This document shows positions 44,175 to 54,735 of a DNA stretch of 64,000 bases, one piece after another. Positions within the stretch are counted from its first letter, which is position 1; each line of letters opens with the position of its first letter. The translations under genes were made by a program, and so were the position numbers. This DNA is from Solirubrobacteraceae bacterium. GTDB lineage: Bacteria > Actinomycetota > Thermoleophilia > Solirubrobacterales > Solirubrobacteraceae. The notes beneath the pieces were generated by a model. It was not told the origin of the DNA, did not search any database, and was given only the letters and a program-made list of their open reading frames with translations. The stretch spans positions 1-64,000 of the forward strand of contig JASLDD010000113.1 in NCBI GenBank assembly GCA_030151725.1. Reading direction: 5' to 3'.

Positions 44175-45971
44175 TCAGCGTACGGCCGAGCTGCCGAGCA
44201 CCTGCCCGGATGCGTCGAGTGCCTGCACGGCGTAGTAGCGATCGGTGCTCTTGAGGGTGATGACGGTCTCAAAGCCGGCAACCGGAGCGGTCACGATCGG
44301 GGTGAGGCCGACGGGACTCCCCCCACCGATCACCCGCCAGGAGCTGACATTGGTGGCGCCGTTCCAGCTTGCATAGACGGTCACTGTTCCCGACTTGGCT
44401 TTGACGGCCACGCTCGGCGGAGCGGCGGGGGTGGCGCTCCAAGGGAAGCGGAAGGCGCGGTAGGACTGGCCCGGCGATGGAATGTGGCCGTCGAAGAGGA
44501 TCTGCCCTGTGGGGCTGAATTCGGTGAAATATGGAGCTTCGCCCCAGCCGACAAACGAGTTTCCGTTCCCCTGCACCTGGTCATCGCCCTGGCTGCCCGC
44601 CAGCAGGCCGGGGGTGCGGACATACCTGGACAGGAGCGTCACCTTGTGGTGGACGCCGTCGATGCGCTCGCGAATTACACGCGATTGAGAGTGCTCTTTG
44701 GGAACTGCCCCGTTGTCGAAGATGGTGAGCGTGTGATCGGGCTGCCAGCGCACGTCGTGCTGATAGGCGGTCCCGGTCCCGGCCCCCATTTTGAAGCTCG
44801 AGTGCTTGCCGCCGATGCGCCACATGACGGCGCCGCTGATGTGGTTGATCTCATAGGCCGCCCAGGTGTTGCGGGAGGAGACGATGAAGTTGCCGTCTCC
44901 CCATGTGTCCATTGAGATGGAGTTCATGTGGAAGAAGTCCCAGGGCAAGCTCGACGAGTAGGGAAGGTGCGAGTAGGAGTCATTGAGTTCGACGTGACCG
45001 TAGGCATGCCACTCGAACATCACGAGGCCGGTGGGGATGTCGATCTCCTGCAGCAAGGAATCCTGAAGGTTGCCGTCGCGCGCGCCTCCCACAGAGGAGA
45101 GATCGGCGTCCACGAGGGAGTAGGCGGTGATGAAGGCCGAGCCCTGAGGCGTGATCTGCAGGTCGTGCAAGTCGGCCTGATAGCCGTTGCCGGCGGAGAC
45201 GGTGGCGATGTGTTGGTAGGCAGCGTTGTAGATCTCATCGGTCCCAAATCCGACGCCCAGCGTGGGCGGGATATGCCCCTGCCACCACACGAGCACAGGC
45301 TGGCCTTGATAGCTCTCGACCTGGAAGTTGGCGGCCACATCGCCTGTGGGCAGCGGCAGATACCAGACGAGACCGCCTTGCCCGTTGACGATCATTGGGC
45401 CCGACTGACCGAGACCGTGGGTGGGGGTCAGGAAGACATCGCCGGCGGTTGCAGCAGCCGGCGAGTTGGTCGTGATCGCGACGTTGGGCGGATGGAGGTT
45501 GGGTTGGGAGACGAAGCTCTGCACGGTCCCTGCTTTGGCGGGCGCCGGCCCGCTGGCCGCCGGAGGCGTGTAGCCGGAGAGGCGTGCCACGTAGAAGGTG
45601 CTGCCGACCTGTTGGGTGTGGCCCTTGGGCCCCACCGTGGCGCTGACCACAACTCGCTCGCCCTGCGCGAACAGGTGAGAGGGAATCAGGCTGGCGCCGG
45701 GCGCCGTCATGTAGCTCTCCAGGCTGCCGCCGTGCCTGCCTGTGCGCGAGCCGACCACCGATATGTGAGTGATCTCGTTGGCGGGAACGCCCAGAAAGCT
45801 GATCTGCGTATAGGGGGAGGCGTCAGGCGTGCCGTTGAGCGGAGAGACCGCCACAGCCAATGCAGCGGCGGAGGTAGAGGGGAGCGCGAGCGCGAGGCCC
45901 AGCACCAAAGCCGCCGCGCCGAGCCAAGAGCGCTGGCGTGTCCTTGCTGTTGGCGCCTCGATAGCCGTCAT
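44175..45971 (-). CDS. Secreted arylsulfotransferase (ASST) paralogue 1
   Basis: A 598-residue ASST-family protein. A signal peptide or anchor lies at about residues 15-40 ([16 protein letters not shown]). An N-terminal beta domain ([25 protein letters not shown]) is shared with the two other paralogues. The propeller region keeps the conserved histidines in [21 protein letters not shown] and [15 protein letters not shown] enzymes move sulfate from an aryl sulfate ester to a phenolic acceptor through a sulfohistidine. A strong GAGAGAGGGAG lies before the ATG. It ends 37 bases before the CDP-sugar operon. Confidence 0.88.
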   Translation of the reverse strand: MTAIEAPTARTRQRSWLGAAALVLGLALALPSTSAAALAVAVSPLNGTPDASPYTQISFLGVPANEITHISVVGSRTGRHGGSLESYMTAPGASLIPSHLFAQGERVVVSATVGPKGHTQQVGSTFYVARLSGYTPPAASGPAPAKAGTVQSFVSQPNLHPPNVAITTNSPAAATAGDVFLTPTHGLGQSGPMIVNGQGGLVWYLPLPTGDVAANFQVESYQGQPVLVWWQGHIPPTLGVGFGTDEIYNAAYQHIATVSAGNGYQADLHDLQITPQGSAFITAYSLVDADLSSVGGARDGNLQDSLLQEIDIPTGLVMFEWHAYGHVELNDSYSHLPYSSSLPWDFFHMNSISMDTWGDGNFIVSSRNTWAAYEINHISGAVMWRIGGKHSSFKMGAGTGTAYQHDVRWQPDHTLTIFDNGAVPKEHSQSRVIRERIDGVHHKVTLLSRYVRTPGLLAGSQGDDQVQGNGNSFVGWGEAPYFTEFSPTGQILFDGHIPSPGQSYRAFRFPWSATPAAPPSVAVKAKSGTVTVYASWNGATNVSSWRVIGGGSPVGLTPIVTAPVAGFETVITLKSTDRYYAVQALDASGQVLGSSAVR

Positions 45972-46128
45972 TCTCCCTCTCTCCTACGTTGCCCAAACGC
46001 TGACCCCTGCCCTACCCGGCTAGCGACAACTGCAAATACGCCGTGGTCCTCCTAACACCCTCTACGGCCCTGGGTATCGCGGAGGATGCCTCCCTCACAT
46101 AAGAATCGGCTTCAAAAGCAGGCTGGTG

Positions 46129-47832
46129 CTATCGCTCGTGCACAGCCACAGCCGTGGAGGCGCCTGCGGCGAACGGGTAGTCGGACTCGGGTTCTGAGCG
46201 TGCGCGGAACTGGTAGACGGCCGGGCCCGGGAACTTGAAGCGGTAGCCGGCGTGGAAACGGCCGTGGGCGTCTGTGCGGACGACCTGGAACTCGATCCAC
46301 GCGCCACCCGGGGCGCGCGCCTCGAGGATCAGCTGCTTGCCCTCGGCCGGAACGGGGCCGCCGCGCAGGCGCCCGTGGAAGGAGATGGTGCGCCCCACGC
46401 TGGTGATCCGCGGTGCGATCGTGAGGAGAATCGGCGCCCGCACGTTCAGCCTGAGCGTGCGGGCTGCCGCCGCCACAGGATCGCCGAGATGGGCCCGGTA
46501 GACGAAGCGAAGGGTGCGCGAGGAGAGACCGGGCGCGAGACGCAGCGTGAAGTCCCCACGCGAATCCGTGTGGGGGCTGGCCATCGCTATCGCTCGCGCG
46601 CCTGTGGCGGATTGCTTGGCCAGCACTTCGATCTGGGCTCCCACGATCGGCGCGCCTCCGGCGGCGGTAAGGCGGCCTGTGATCACGTGGCCGGATCCAT
46701 AGGAACTCGTGATGGCGGTCTTGGCGCTGTGCTTCCAACGCACCGCCAGAGTCGCCTGCGTCGATGCGTTGGCCCCATTTGGCGGTCCTGGCGTCCCCGG
46801 CGCCGGCTTGTTGTAGATCGTGATCTGGCGATCGAGCACCGGAGCGGCGTTCCCCGCCGCGTCGAGCACGCTCACGACCAAGTGATGGGTGCCGTTGGCG
46901 ATCCTGGTGGTGTCCAACCCCACATCCGCGCTCACTGACGAAAGGCAAGGCTGCAGATACAAGAACGCGGGGCGCCCATCGCTCGTCTCGCCAACGTCCT
47001 TGCAGCGGCCGCCGTTTTCGTCGACCACCGAGCTCTGCACCACCTGACCGTCAACGCTGAACTGTGCCTCGTAGACCCCCGCGCCAGGGTCGCTCGCTTG
47101 GAACGTCACGTCGCTCGTGCCGCCTATTGTCGACGCGCTCGCTAGTTCGCCACCAGCGTTGGTTGCGCTCGGTCCCGCCTGCTGTTCAAGCGTTAGATCC
47201 GCTGCGTATAGGTAGACGACTGCCGCGTAGTGGTTGGGATCGCCAAAATGGTCGCCGCATTCCGCTTTCGGCGACGAGTGTCCACACACAACGTCGACAT
47301 AGAGATTGCCGAGATCCGCAGCCGGCACCGGAACGCGGTTGCCCGCCGACAGAGCTTCACTAGTGCTGCCCTCCACTAGGCATTCTTTGACGTAGAGGCA
47401 TTGATCGAAGGCCCCTTTGGATGATGAGCCTTCAAGCGCGAAGCCGTAGAACGCTTGGTCGGATTCGTTTCCGTGCACGTATCCGGCACGCCACAAGACG
47501 GCACCGGCTAGGTGCGCAGCTTTGGGGACTTCAAATGCCCAAGACGCTCCGTCAATCCCCTCGACATGCGGCTGTTCTTCGCCAATGGAGGCGGTAAGCG
47601 CTCCTCCCGATGAGCACGTATCGGACACGTGATCGTCGATCGCATGTTCAGGAGCCAGGGACCCACTCCACCCATCAACCGGAGCGCTCGCCCCCGCCGG
47701 CGTGCGACACGAGTACACGTGGTACGTGCCTGCCCTTGCACCCGGCGGCGTCCATGCCAGCGCAGCCACCGCAAACATGGCGGCTCCAAGCGCCCACATC
47801 CGCCTCCAAGCTTCTGCCGTCGCCAACTTCAT
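46129..47832 (-). CDS. Secreted Ig-like repeat protein of unknown function
   Basis: A 567-residue exported protein. Signal peptide: MWALGAAMFAVAALAWTPPGARA (within about residues 12-35). Residues 40-220 form a cysteine-containing domain (CSSGG, CLYVKECLVE, VVCGHSS), then come Ig-like domains: YEAQFSVDGQVV and VSVLDAAGNAAP, a carboxypeptidase-like repeat VITGRLTAAGGAPIVGAQIEVL and a last GRLRGGPVPAEGKQLILEARAPGG. Such proteins are common in Solirubrobacterales, with no known role. AAGG stands four bases before the ATG. The 157 bases to the next gene hold a small GGAGG/CCTCC stem at 46081-46093 but no clear terminator. Confidence 0.82.
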   Translation of the reverse strand: MKLATAEAWRRMWALGAAMFAVAALAWTPPGARAGTYHVYSCRTPAGASAPVDGWSGSLAPEHAIDDHVSDTCSSGGALTASIGEEQPHVEGIDGASWAFEVPKAAHLAGAVLWRAGYVHGNESDQAFYGFALEGSSSKGAFDQCLYVKECLVEGSTSEALSAGNRVPVPAADLGNLYVDVVCGHSSPKAECGDHFGDPNHYAAVVYLYAADLTLEQQAGPSATNAGGELASASTIGGTSDVTFQASDPGAGVYEAQFSVDGQVVQSSVVDENGGRCKDVGETSDGRPAFLYLQPCLSSVSADVGLDTTRIANGTHHLVVSVLDAAGNAAPVLDRQITIYNKPAPGTPGPPNGANASTQATLAVRWKHSAKTAITSSYGSGHVITGRLTAAGGAPIVGAQIEVLAKQSATGARAIAMASPHTDSRGDFTLRLAPGLSSRTLRFVYRAHLGDPVAAAARTLRLNVRAPILLTIAPRITSVGRTISFHGRLRGGPVPAEGKQLILEARAPGGAWIEFQVVRTDAHGRFHAGYRFKFPGPAVYQFRARSEPESDYPFAAGASTAVAVHER

Positions 47833-47976
47833 CGACCTTATGTCGCTCCCTGACTGCTAAAGGCCCCCCTCCCAAATTGTTCCATATCGTGGGCACCGCA
47901 ACACCGACCGCTGCAGTGACCGGCGATGCCAGCGCTAAGGGGAGAACACGCCTACGCGTCTCCCAAAAACGGCCCC

Positions 47977-49239
47977 CTATTGCCTGAACCTGATCGGCAG
48001 CTCAGCCATCCCGTAGATCCCCGACACGCTCTCAAACACCGGCTCCCCATCCAGCTCCAGCTCCGGCATCCGCTGCGCCAGGAACGCCAAGCCCTCCTGC
48101 AGCTCTGTGCGCGCCAAGTTCGCCCCCAGGCAGTAATGCACCCCTGCGCCAAACGTCAGCGGCCGCAACCGACCTCGCTCAGCCGTGATGTCGAAGCGCT
48201 CCCCTCCGTCCTCCTCCAGGTCCCTGTTCGCCGTAAACGCGCACACCATCACCACCGTCCCCTCCGGGAACCTCACATCCCGGTACTCCACTTCCTCCGT
48301 CAGGATGCGCGCCGTGAACGGCGTGATCGGCTCATACCGCAATGTCTCCTCTACAGCCCGCTCCGCAAGACCCGGATCCTCCACCAGCAACGCCCACTGA
48401 TCCGGGTGTTCCGCCAGCAGCCTCACCGCATGCGCCAGCTGGCTCTGGCTCGTATCAACCCCGCCCACAAGCACGTTGAACACCAGGTTGATGCACTCCT
48501 CCTCCGACAGCCGCTCCGGTGGGTGCTCCGGATCTGACGCCTCGATCAGCCTCGAGATCAAGTCATCAGACGGACTCTCCCTGCGTGCCCGCACCAACTC
48601 CCTGGCATACACATAGAACTCCTCAACAGCCTCTTCTATCCCCTCCAGCTCACTGCCCATGCTCACCGCATCGAACTGCTTCTGGATCCAGTTCGACCAG
48701 TGATGCAACCGCGGCGCATCCTCCAACGGCGCCCCCATCACCCTCGCAATCACCTGCGACGGATACGGCTTCGCAAACGCCTCCACGAACTCACACCTGA
48801 CGAGTCTCTCCTCCCCATCTCCTCCTTCACCTGCCGTCCCACCCCGCTCGACCGCCTGCCTCAGCAGCTCCTCCAGCGACTTCCTCATCGCCGGCCTGTA
48901 GCGCTCCACAGCCCGCTGCGAAAGCGCCGGGTTCACCAAGCTTCGCAGCCGTGAATGGTCCGGGCCGTTCACATGCAGGATGTTGCGCCGCATCTGCTCA
49001 AACAGCGGCCCCTCCTTCACGCCAAAGATCTCCGCAATCTTCATCCCCGGGAAGATCGCCTGGCGCGTGCGCAGGAAGAACTCCCCCGCATCCCTGTCAA
49101 GCGTCAAGTAGCCAAACGGCCCCTGCGCCAACCAGCCGCTGCTGCGCAGCCGCTCCATCTCCTCATGGAAGCGTTCCCCGCGCATCGACATCTCCGTGTG
49201 GTCGAACGCGGGGAGCTCCAGCTCGGTGACGAGCGCCAT
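47977..49239 (-). CDS. Cytochrome P450
   Basis: A 420-residue soluble bacterial P450. The heme loop FGAGVHYCLGANLA carries the axial cysteine (about C370); the K helix has EETLRYEP, with ExxR; the I helix has VGGVDTSQSQLAH, with an acid-alcohol pair D-T. It needs ferredoxin partners, none of which are in the window. It follows the HU gene after 19 bases, and the FAD-linked oxidase lies before HU, so the three may be transcribed together. The + strand here is very C-rich, unlike the left half of the window. Substrate cannot be told. Confidence 0.93.
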   Translation of the reverse strand: MALVTELELPAFDHTEMSMRGERFHEEMERLRSSGWLAQGPFGYLTLDRDAGEFFLRTRQAIFPGMKIAEIFGVKEGPLFEQMRRNILHVNGPDHSRLRSLVNPALSQRAVERYRPAMRKSLEELLRQAVERGGTAGEGGDGEERLVRCEFVEAFAKPYPSQVIARVMGAPLEDAPRLHHWSNWIQKQFDAVSMGSELEGIEEAVEEFYVYARELVRARRESPSDDLISRLIEASDPEHPPERLSEEECINLVFNVLVGGVDTSQSQLAHAVRLLAEHPDQWALLVEDPGLAERAVEETLRYEPITPFTARILTEEVEYRDVRFPEGTVVMVCAFTANRDLEEDGGERFDITAERGRLRPLTFGAGVHYCLGANLARTELQEGLAFLAQRMPELELDGEPVFESVSGIYGMAELPIRFRQ

Positions 49240-49258
49240 GATAGGCGGCCTCTCGGGT

Positions 49259-49543
49259 CTATTTTTTCTTCGGGCTTACCGCCTGCTTCAGCGAGGCGCC
49301 AGCCGAGAACTTCGGAGCCTTGGAAGCTTTGATTTTGACGCGCTCGCCCGTGCGAGGATTGACGCCCTGGCGGGCTGCTCTTTTGACGACCGAGAACTTG
49401 CCAAAGCCCGTAATGCTCACCTCGTCGCCTTTTTTCAGCGTCTTGGTCACCGTGTCCAGCAGCGACTCGATCGCCCTGGCCGAATCGGCCTTGCTCAGGC
49501 CGCTGTCCGACGCGACCGCCTCAACCAACTGAGACTTGTTCAT
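49259..49543 (-). CDS. hup: HU-family DNA-binding protein
   Basis: A 94-residue HU-type histone-like protein. MNKSQLVEAVASDSGLSK is the N-terminal helix, GFGKFSVVKRAARQGVNPRTGE the DNA-binding arm, and the tail ends SPKKK. It bends and compacts DNA. AAAGGAAG eight bases before the ATG is a strong ribosome site. It lies 14 bases behind the FAD-linked oxidase gene and 19 bases ahead of the P450 gene, an uncommon position for an HU gene; I see no terminator on either side. Confidence 0.95.
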   Translation of the reverse strand: MNKSQLVEAVASDSGLSKADSARAIESLLDTVTKTLKKGDEVSITGFGKFSVVKRAARQGVNPRTGERVKIKASKAPKFSAGASLKQAVSPKKK

Positions 49544-49557
49544 GAAGCAACTTCCTT

Positions 49558-50973
49558 TCAGGTAGATGTCACCGGCGACCGCGCAGGGTACCGTGCCAGC
49601 TTCTTCCCTGGGTTGAGAAGGCCCTTTGGGTCAAACGCACGCTTGATCTCCTCGTGCAGTTGCACCGCCCTTTCGTTCCACTGCGAGGCCAGCCGCCCCC
49701 GCTTCAGCCACCCCACCCCATGCTCCCCCGCAACCGATCCACCCAGCCTCACCACCAGCTCAAACAGCTCCTCTCCAATCGCCTCCGCCGCCTCAAGCTC
49801 CCGCTCCTGCGCCGGGTCCACCAGCACCGTCGCATGCACATTGCCCTCCCCGCCGTGGCCAAACGCGCACGACCTCAACCCGTGCTCCCTCGCCATTTCC
49901 TCAAAGCACTCCATCGCCTCCCTCAGGCGCTCTCTCGGGAACACCACATCCTCGCTCACCTTCCCTCCCCGCACACCCGTCAGCACGCCATTCACGCCCT
50001 CCCGCCATCGCCACAGCTCTTGCCCCTCCGGCTCCTGCACCTCAAGCGCGATCTCCTGCACCGATTCCAGCACCGCCTCCCGCTGCGCCGCCACGTCCCC
50101 CTCCGTGCCATCCACCTCCACCAGCACCCCAAACCCCGCCGCCTGCGGCACCTCTCCCGGATATGAGCCCGCGAGGAACTTCAGCGTCTCTCCGTCCATG
50201 AAATCCAGCACCGACGGACGCAGCCCCGCTCCCAGCGCCGCATCCATCGCCTCACACCCCTCCCTGCGCGTGGCGGCGAACACCATCATCGCCAGCGTCG
50301 CCTCCGGCACCGGCAGCAGCCGCAGCCTCACCGCCGTGATCACACCCAACGTCCCCTCCGAGCCAACCAGCAGGTTCTTCAAGTCATACCCCGCCACATC
50401 CTTGCCTGCCCAGCCCCCCACCTCCACCAGCTCTCCCGGCGCCAGCACCACCTCGAGCCCCGCCACCCACGCTCCCGTCACGCCGTACTTCAACGCATGC
50501 GGACCCCCCGCATTCGTCGCCACATTGCCCCCTATCTGCGACTGCTCCGCCGCCCCCGGGTCCGGGCCGAAGAACAGCCCGTTCTCGCGCGCCAGCCGCT
50601 GCACATCGCGCGTGCACACCCCCGCCTCCACAAACATCCTCCACAGCGCCGGCTCCAGCTCCCGCACAGCCCGCAGCCGCTCCAGCGAGCACACCACCCC
50701 GCCCTCCATCGGCACCGCCCCGCCCGTCAGCCCCGTGCCGCCGCCCCGCGGCACTATCGCCACGTCCTGCTCGTAGCACCACCTCACTACCGCCGCCACC
50801 TCCGCCGCGCTGCCCGGAAGCACCACCGCATCCGCTCGGCCAATCACTCCCCTGCGACGCGTGCTGTCGACGTTGTAACGGGAGTCCTGCGGCGCCTGCA
50901 GCACGTGCTCTGCGCCCACAATCCTGCCCAGCGCCTTCTCCATGCCCGACCGTGAGTTCCCATTGCTCGTCAT
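49558..50973 (-). CDS. glcD: FAD-linked oxidase (GlcD/D-lactate dehydrogenase type)
   Basis: A 471-residue flavoprotein of the PCMH family. [15 protein letters not shown] is the FAD phosphate loop, [19 protein letters not shown] and [19 protein letters not shown] bind the cofactor, and HGVGWLKRG near the C-terminus is the substrate-side motif of GlcD-type 2-hydroxy acid dehydrogenases. The flavin would pass electrons to quinone or to a partner. No GlcE/GlcF genes adjoin. I start at the ATG at 50973; a TTG at 51015 would also be in frame but overlaps the divergent mutase start. Confidence 0.9.
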   Translation of the reverse strand: MTSNGNSRSGMEKALGRIVGAEHVLQAPQDSRYNVDSTRRRGVIGRADAVVLPGSAAEVAAVVRWCYEQDVAIVPRGGGTGLTGGAVPMEGGVVCSLERLRAVRELEPALWRMFVEAGVCTRDVQRLARENGLFFGPDPGAAEQSQIGGNVATNAGGPHALKYGVTGAWVAGLEVVLAPGELVEVGGWAGKDVAGYDLKNLLVGSEGTLGVITAVRLRLLPVPEATLAMMVFAATRREGCEAMDAALGAGLRPSVLDFMDGETLKFLAGSYPGEVPQAAGFGVLVEVDGTEGDVAAQREAVLESVQEIALEVQEPEGQELWRWREGVNGVLTGVRGGKVSEDVVFPRERLREAMECFEEMAREHGLRSCAFGHGGEGNVHATVLVDPAQERELEAAEAIGEELFELVVRLGGSVAGEHGVGWLKRGRLASQWNERAVQLHEEIKRAFDPKGLLNPGKKLARYPARSPVTST

Positions 50974-51014
50974 CCCAGGCGAGGCTACCGCTACCAGTAC
51001 CATTGGGAGTCGCA

Positions 51015-52667
<1,653 letters not shown>

Positions 52668-52711
52668 AGCTGTTCGGCCCGCCTCTGATGCGGTTGGGAA
52701 GGATTCGTGGC

Positions 52712-52739
52712 GGGTGCTTGGGAGGGTTGGGGTGGTGGG
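52712..52739 (+). other. G-quadruplex-prone tract
   Basis: Five runs of three or four G separated by 1-5 bases (GGG at 52712, 52720, 52724, 52729 and 52737) meet the usual quadruplex pattern. The tract lies 45 bases after the mutase stop and 23 bases before palindrome 1. It is striking because the + strand all around is C-rich. It could act in termination or in regulation of the ASST pair. Confidence 0.6.
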
Positions 52740-52761
52740 TTGTGTTATTCAAAAAGCGAAC

Positions 52762-52785
52762 GCTGTGTAACCATGGCTATACAGC
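52762..52785. promoter_or_regulatory. Palindrome 1, candidate TetR-type operator upstream of the ASST pair
   Basis: Imperfect dyad with left half GCTGTGTAACC and right half GGCTATACAGC around a central CATG-like core, the first of three copies in the window. TATACA at 52778-52783 could serve as a -10 for the ASST genes, so a bound repressor would cover the promoter. It lies 22 bases before a GTG at 52807 and 136 before the ATG chosen for the ASST gene. The double TetR at 56642 is the nearest candidate regulator. Confidence 0.62.
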
Positions 52786-52920
52786 TCTTCAAAAGAGTGA
52801 CTCCGCGTGAGCGCCGACGCGAGCGCGCACAAGGACAGCACCCCTTCCCCGCCCACATCGCTACTTCGCAACTTCTTAGGCCCTCGTCGTGTCCAAAGCC
52901 TAGGATCCCTGCTTCGCCCA

Positions 52921-54735
52921 ATGACCTCAGCAGCGCCTCATGGAGGCTTCTTGAAACACCTCATGCGCGCCGCCGGCCCGGTCACGCTCCTACCCGTGCT
53001 CGCCCTAGCCCTTGCCCCATCCGCTCACGCAGCAGCAATCGCCACAGTCCGCATATCTCCCCTCGCCGGAACGCCCTCCGCACTACCCGGCACCCAGATC
53101 AGCTTCCTGGGCGCTTCCGCCTCCTCCCTCAGCTCCATCTCAGTCGTCGGCTCCCGCAGCGGACGTCACAGCGGGCACCTGCGCGCCTACACCTCAGCCA
53201 CCGGCTGCAGCTTCCTGTCCAACAAGCCCTTCCTCGCAAATGAGCACATCACCGTGAGCGCACGCTGGCGCAACGGCAGCAAGACCATCGCCCTATCAAC
53301 CCACTTCAAGATCGCCCGGCCTGTCGCCGTGGCGCTCAGCCAGTTTCCCACCACTCCAGGCACCCCCGAACAGGTACAGGACTTCCACTCCCAGCCCACC
53401 CTCCATCCGCCGACAGTGCTCGTCGACCAAGCCGCCGGCAACGCAACCGCACCTGCCGCCGGCTACATCTTCGCCACGCCCTTCCTCGGCCCCGGCCAGT
53501 ACGGGCCCATGATCTTCGACAGCGCCGGCAACCTCGTCTGGTTTCGCGCTCTCCCCGCAGGCCAGAGTGCGGCTGACCTGCGCACCCAGGCCTTCGAAGG
53601 CAAGAACGACATCACCTGGTGGCAAGGCCGCACCGGCACCCTCGACTACGGCCTCGGCGAGGACGTCATCGCTGACGCCAACTACAAGACCGTCGCCGTC
53701 GTGCGCGCCGGCAACGGCCTGCAAGCCGACGAGCACGAGTTCGATCTCACCCCCCAGGGCGCCGCCTACGTCCTCGCCTACAGCCCCGTCAAGGCCAACC
53801 TCTCAGCAATCGGCGGCCCCGCCCACGGAGTCGCCGTCGAGGGCGTCATCCAGGAGATCGACATCCACACCGGGCTTGTCATGTGGGAGTGGCACAGTCT
53901 TGCCCACGTCGGTGTCGTCCAGTCGTACTCCAAGCCGTCCGCCGCGTCCACCGCCCCCTTCGACTACTTCCACATCAACTCCCTCGCCACCGACAACCAT
54001 GGCAACCTCCTGATCTCCGCCCGCAACACCTCCACGATCTACAACATCGACGGTCAGACTGGCGCCGTGACGTGGCGGCTTGGAGGCAAGAGCAGCACAT
54101 TCAAGCTTGGCGCCGGCGTGCCCTTCGCCTACCAGCACAACGCCGCCTGGCTGCCCGACGGCGACATCAGTCTCTTCGACGACGAGGGCCTGCCCACAGT
54201 CAAGCCGCCCTCGCGCGGCGAGGTGATCGCGCTGGACCCAAAGGCAAAGACCGCCACCCTCGTCACCCAGCTGATCCATACCTCCGGCCCACTTGCAACA
54301 GGCAGCCAGGGCGACCTGCAGGCGCTTCCCGACGGCGGTTGGATGGTCGGCTGGGGAAGCCTGCCCAACCTCACCGAATTCAACGCCCAGGGGCAGATCG
54401 TCTACGACGCCCAGTTGCCTCCCGGCGAGACCAGCTATCGCGTCTATCGCGAGCCATGGGCCGCACAGCCCGCCGAACCGCCCGCCCTCAGCGCTACCAC
54501 CATCGCCGGCACCACCTCCGCTTACGCCAGCTGGAACGGCGCCACCACAGTCACCTCCTGGCAGCTACTAAGCGGCTCCACCGCCACCACACTCACACCC
54601 CTCGCCACCGTGGCGCGAAGCGGCTTTGAGACCGCCATCACCACCCCCGCGGCGCCCTTCGTCGAGGTTCGCGCCCTCAGCGCCTCAGGCAGGGTCGTAG
54701 GTACCTCCAAGGTCATAACCCCAACTATCGGATGA
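52921..54735 (+). CDS. Secreted arylsulfotransferase (ASST) paralogue 2
   Basis: A 604-residue ASST-family protein. From the ATG at 52921 it begins with a typical signal peptide (LMRAAGPVTLLPVLALALAPSAHA); a GTG at 52807 would add 38 residues before it and is less likely. The N-terminal beta domain matches the other paralogues (GTPSALPGTQISFLG, GRHSGHL). The sulfotransferase propeller has the conserved histidines EHEFDLTPQG, YFHINSLATD and AYQHNAAWLPD. It overlaps paralogue 3 by four bases (ATGA), so both are made together. Confidence 0.87.
   Translation: MTSAAPHGGFLKHLMRAAGPVTLLPVLALALAPSAHAAAIATVRISPLAGTPSALPGTQISFLGASASSLSSISVVGSRSGRHSGHLRAYTSATGCSFLSNKPFLANEHITVSARWRNGSKTIALSTHFKIARPVAVALSQFPTTPGTPEQVQDFHSQPTLHPPTVLVDQAAGNATAPAAGYIFATPFLGPGQYGPMIFDSAGNLVWFRALPAGQSAADLRTQAFEGKNDITWWQGRTGTLDYGLGEDVIADANYKTVAVVRAGNGLQADEHEFDLTPQGAAYVLAYSPVKANLSAIGGPAHGVAVEGVIQEIDIHTGLVMWEWHSLAHVGVVQSYSKPSAASTAPFDYFHINSLATDNHGNLLISARNTSTIYNIDGQTGAVTWRLGGKSSTFKLGAGVPFAYQHNAAWLPDGDISLFDDEGLPTVKPPSRGEVIALDPKAKTATLVTQLIHTSGPLATGSQGDLQALPDGGWMVGWGSLPNLTEFNAQGQIVYDAQLPPGETSYRVYREPWAAQPAEPPALSATTIAGTTSAYASWNGATTVTSWQLLSGSTATTLTPLATVARSGFETAITTPAAPFVEVRALSASGRVVGTSKVITPTIG

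Noticed and set aside
46094..46115. Another dif-like piece (GCCGATTCTTATGT on the minus strand)
   Set aside because: The two arms are run together without the central spacer that XerC/XerD sites need.
47810..47850. dif-like sequence (TTATGTCG) near the GC skew change
   Set aside because: Only the right arm resembles a XerD site; the left arm does not fit, and it overlaps the start of the secreted Ig-like gene.
52807..52920. Longer N-terminus for ASST paralogue 2 from the GTG at 52807
   Set aside because: It would place 38 polar residues before a normal signal peptide; the ATG at 52921 gives a standard export signal, though the GTG cannot be excluded.
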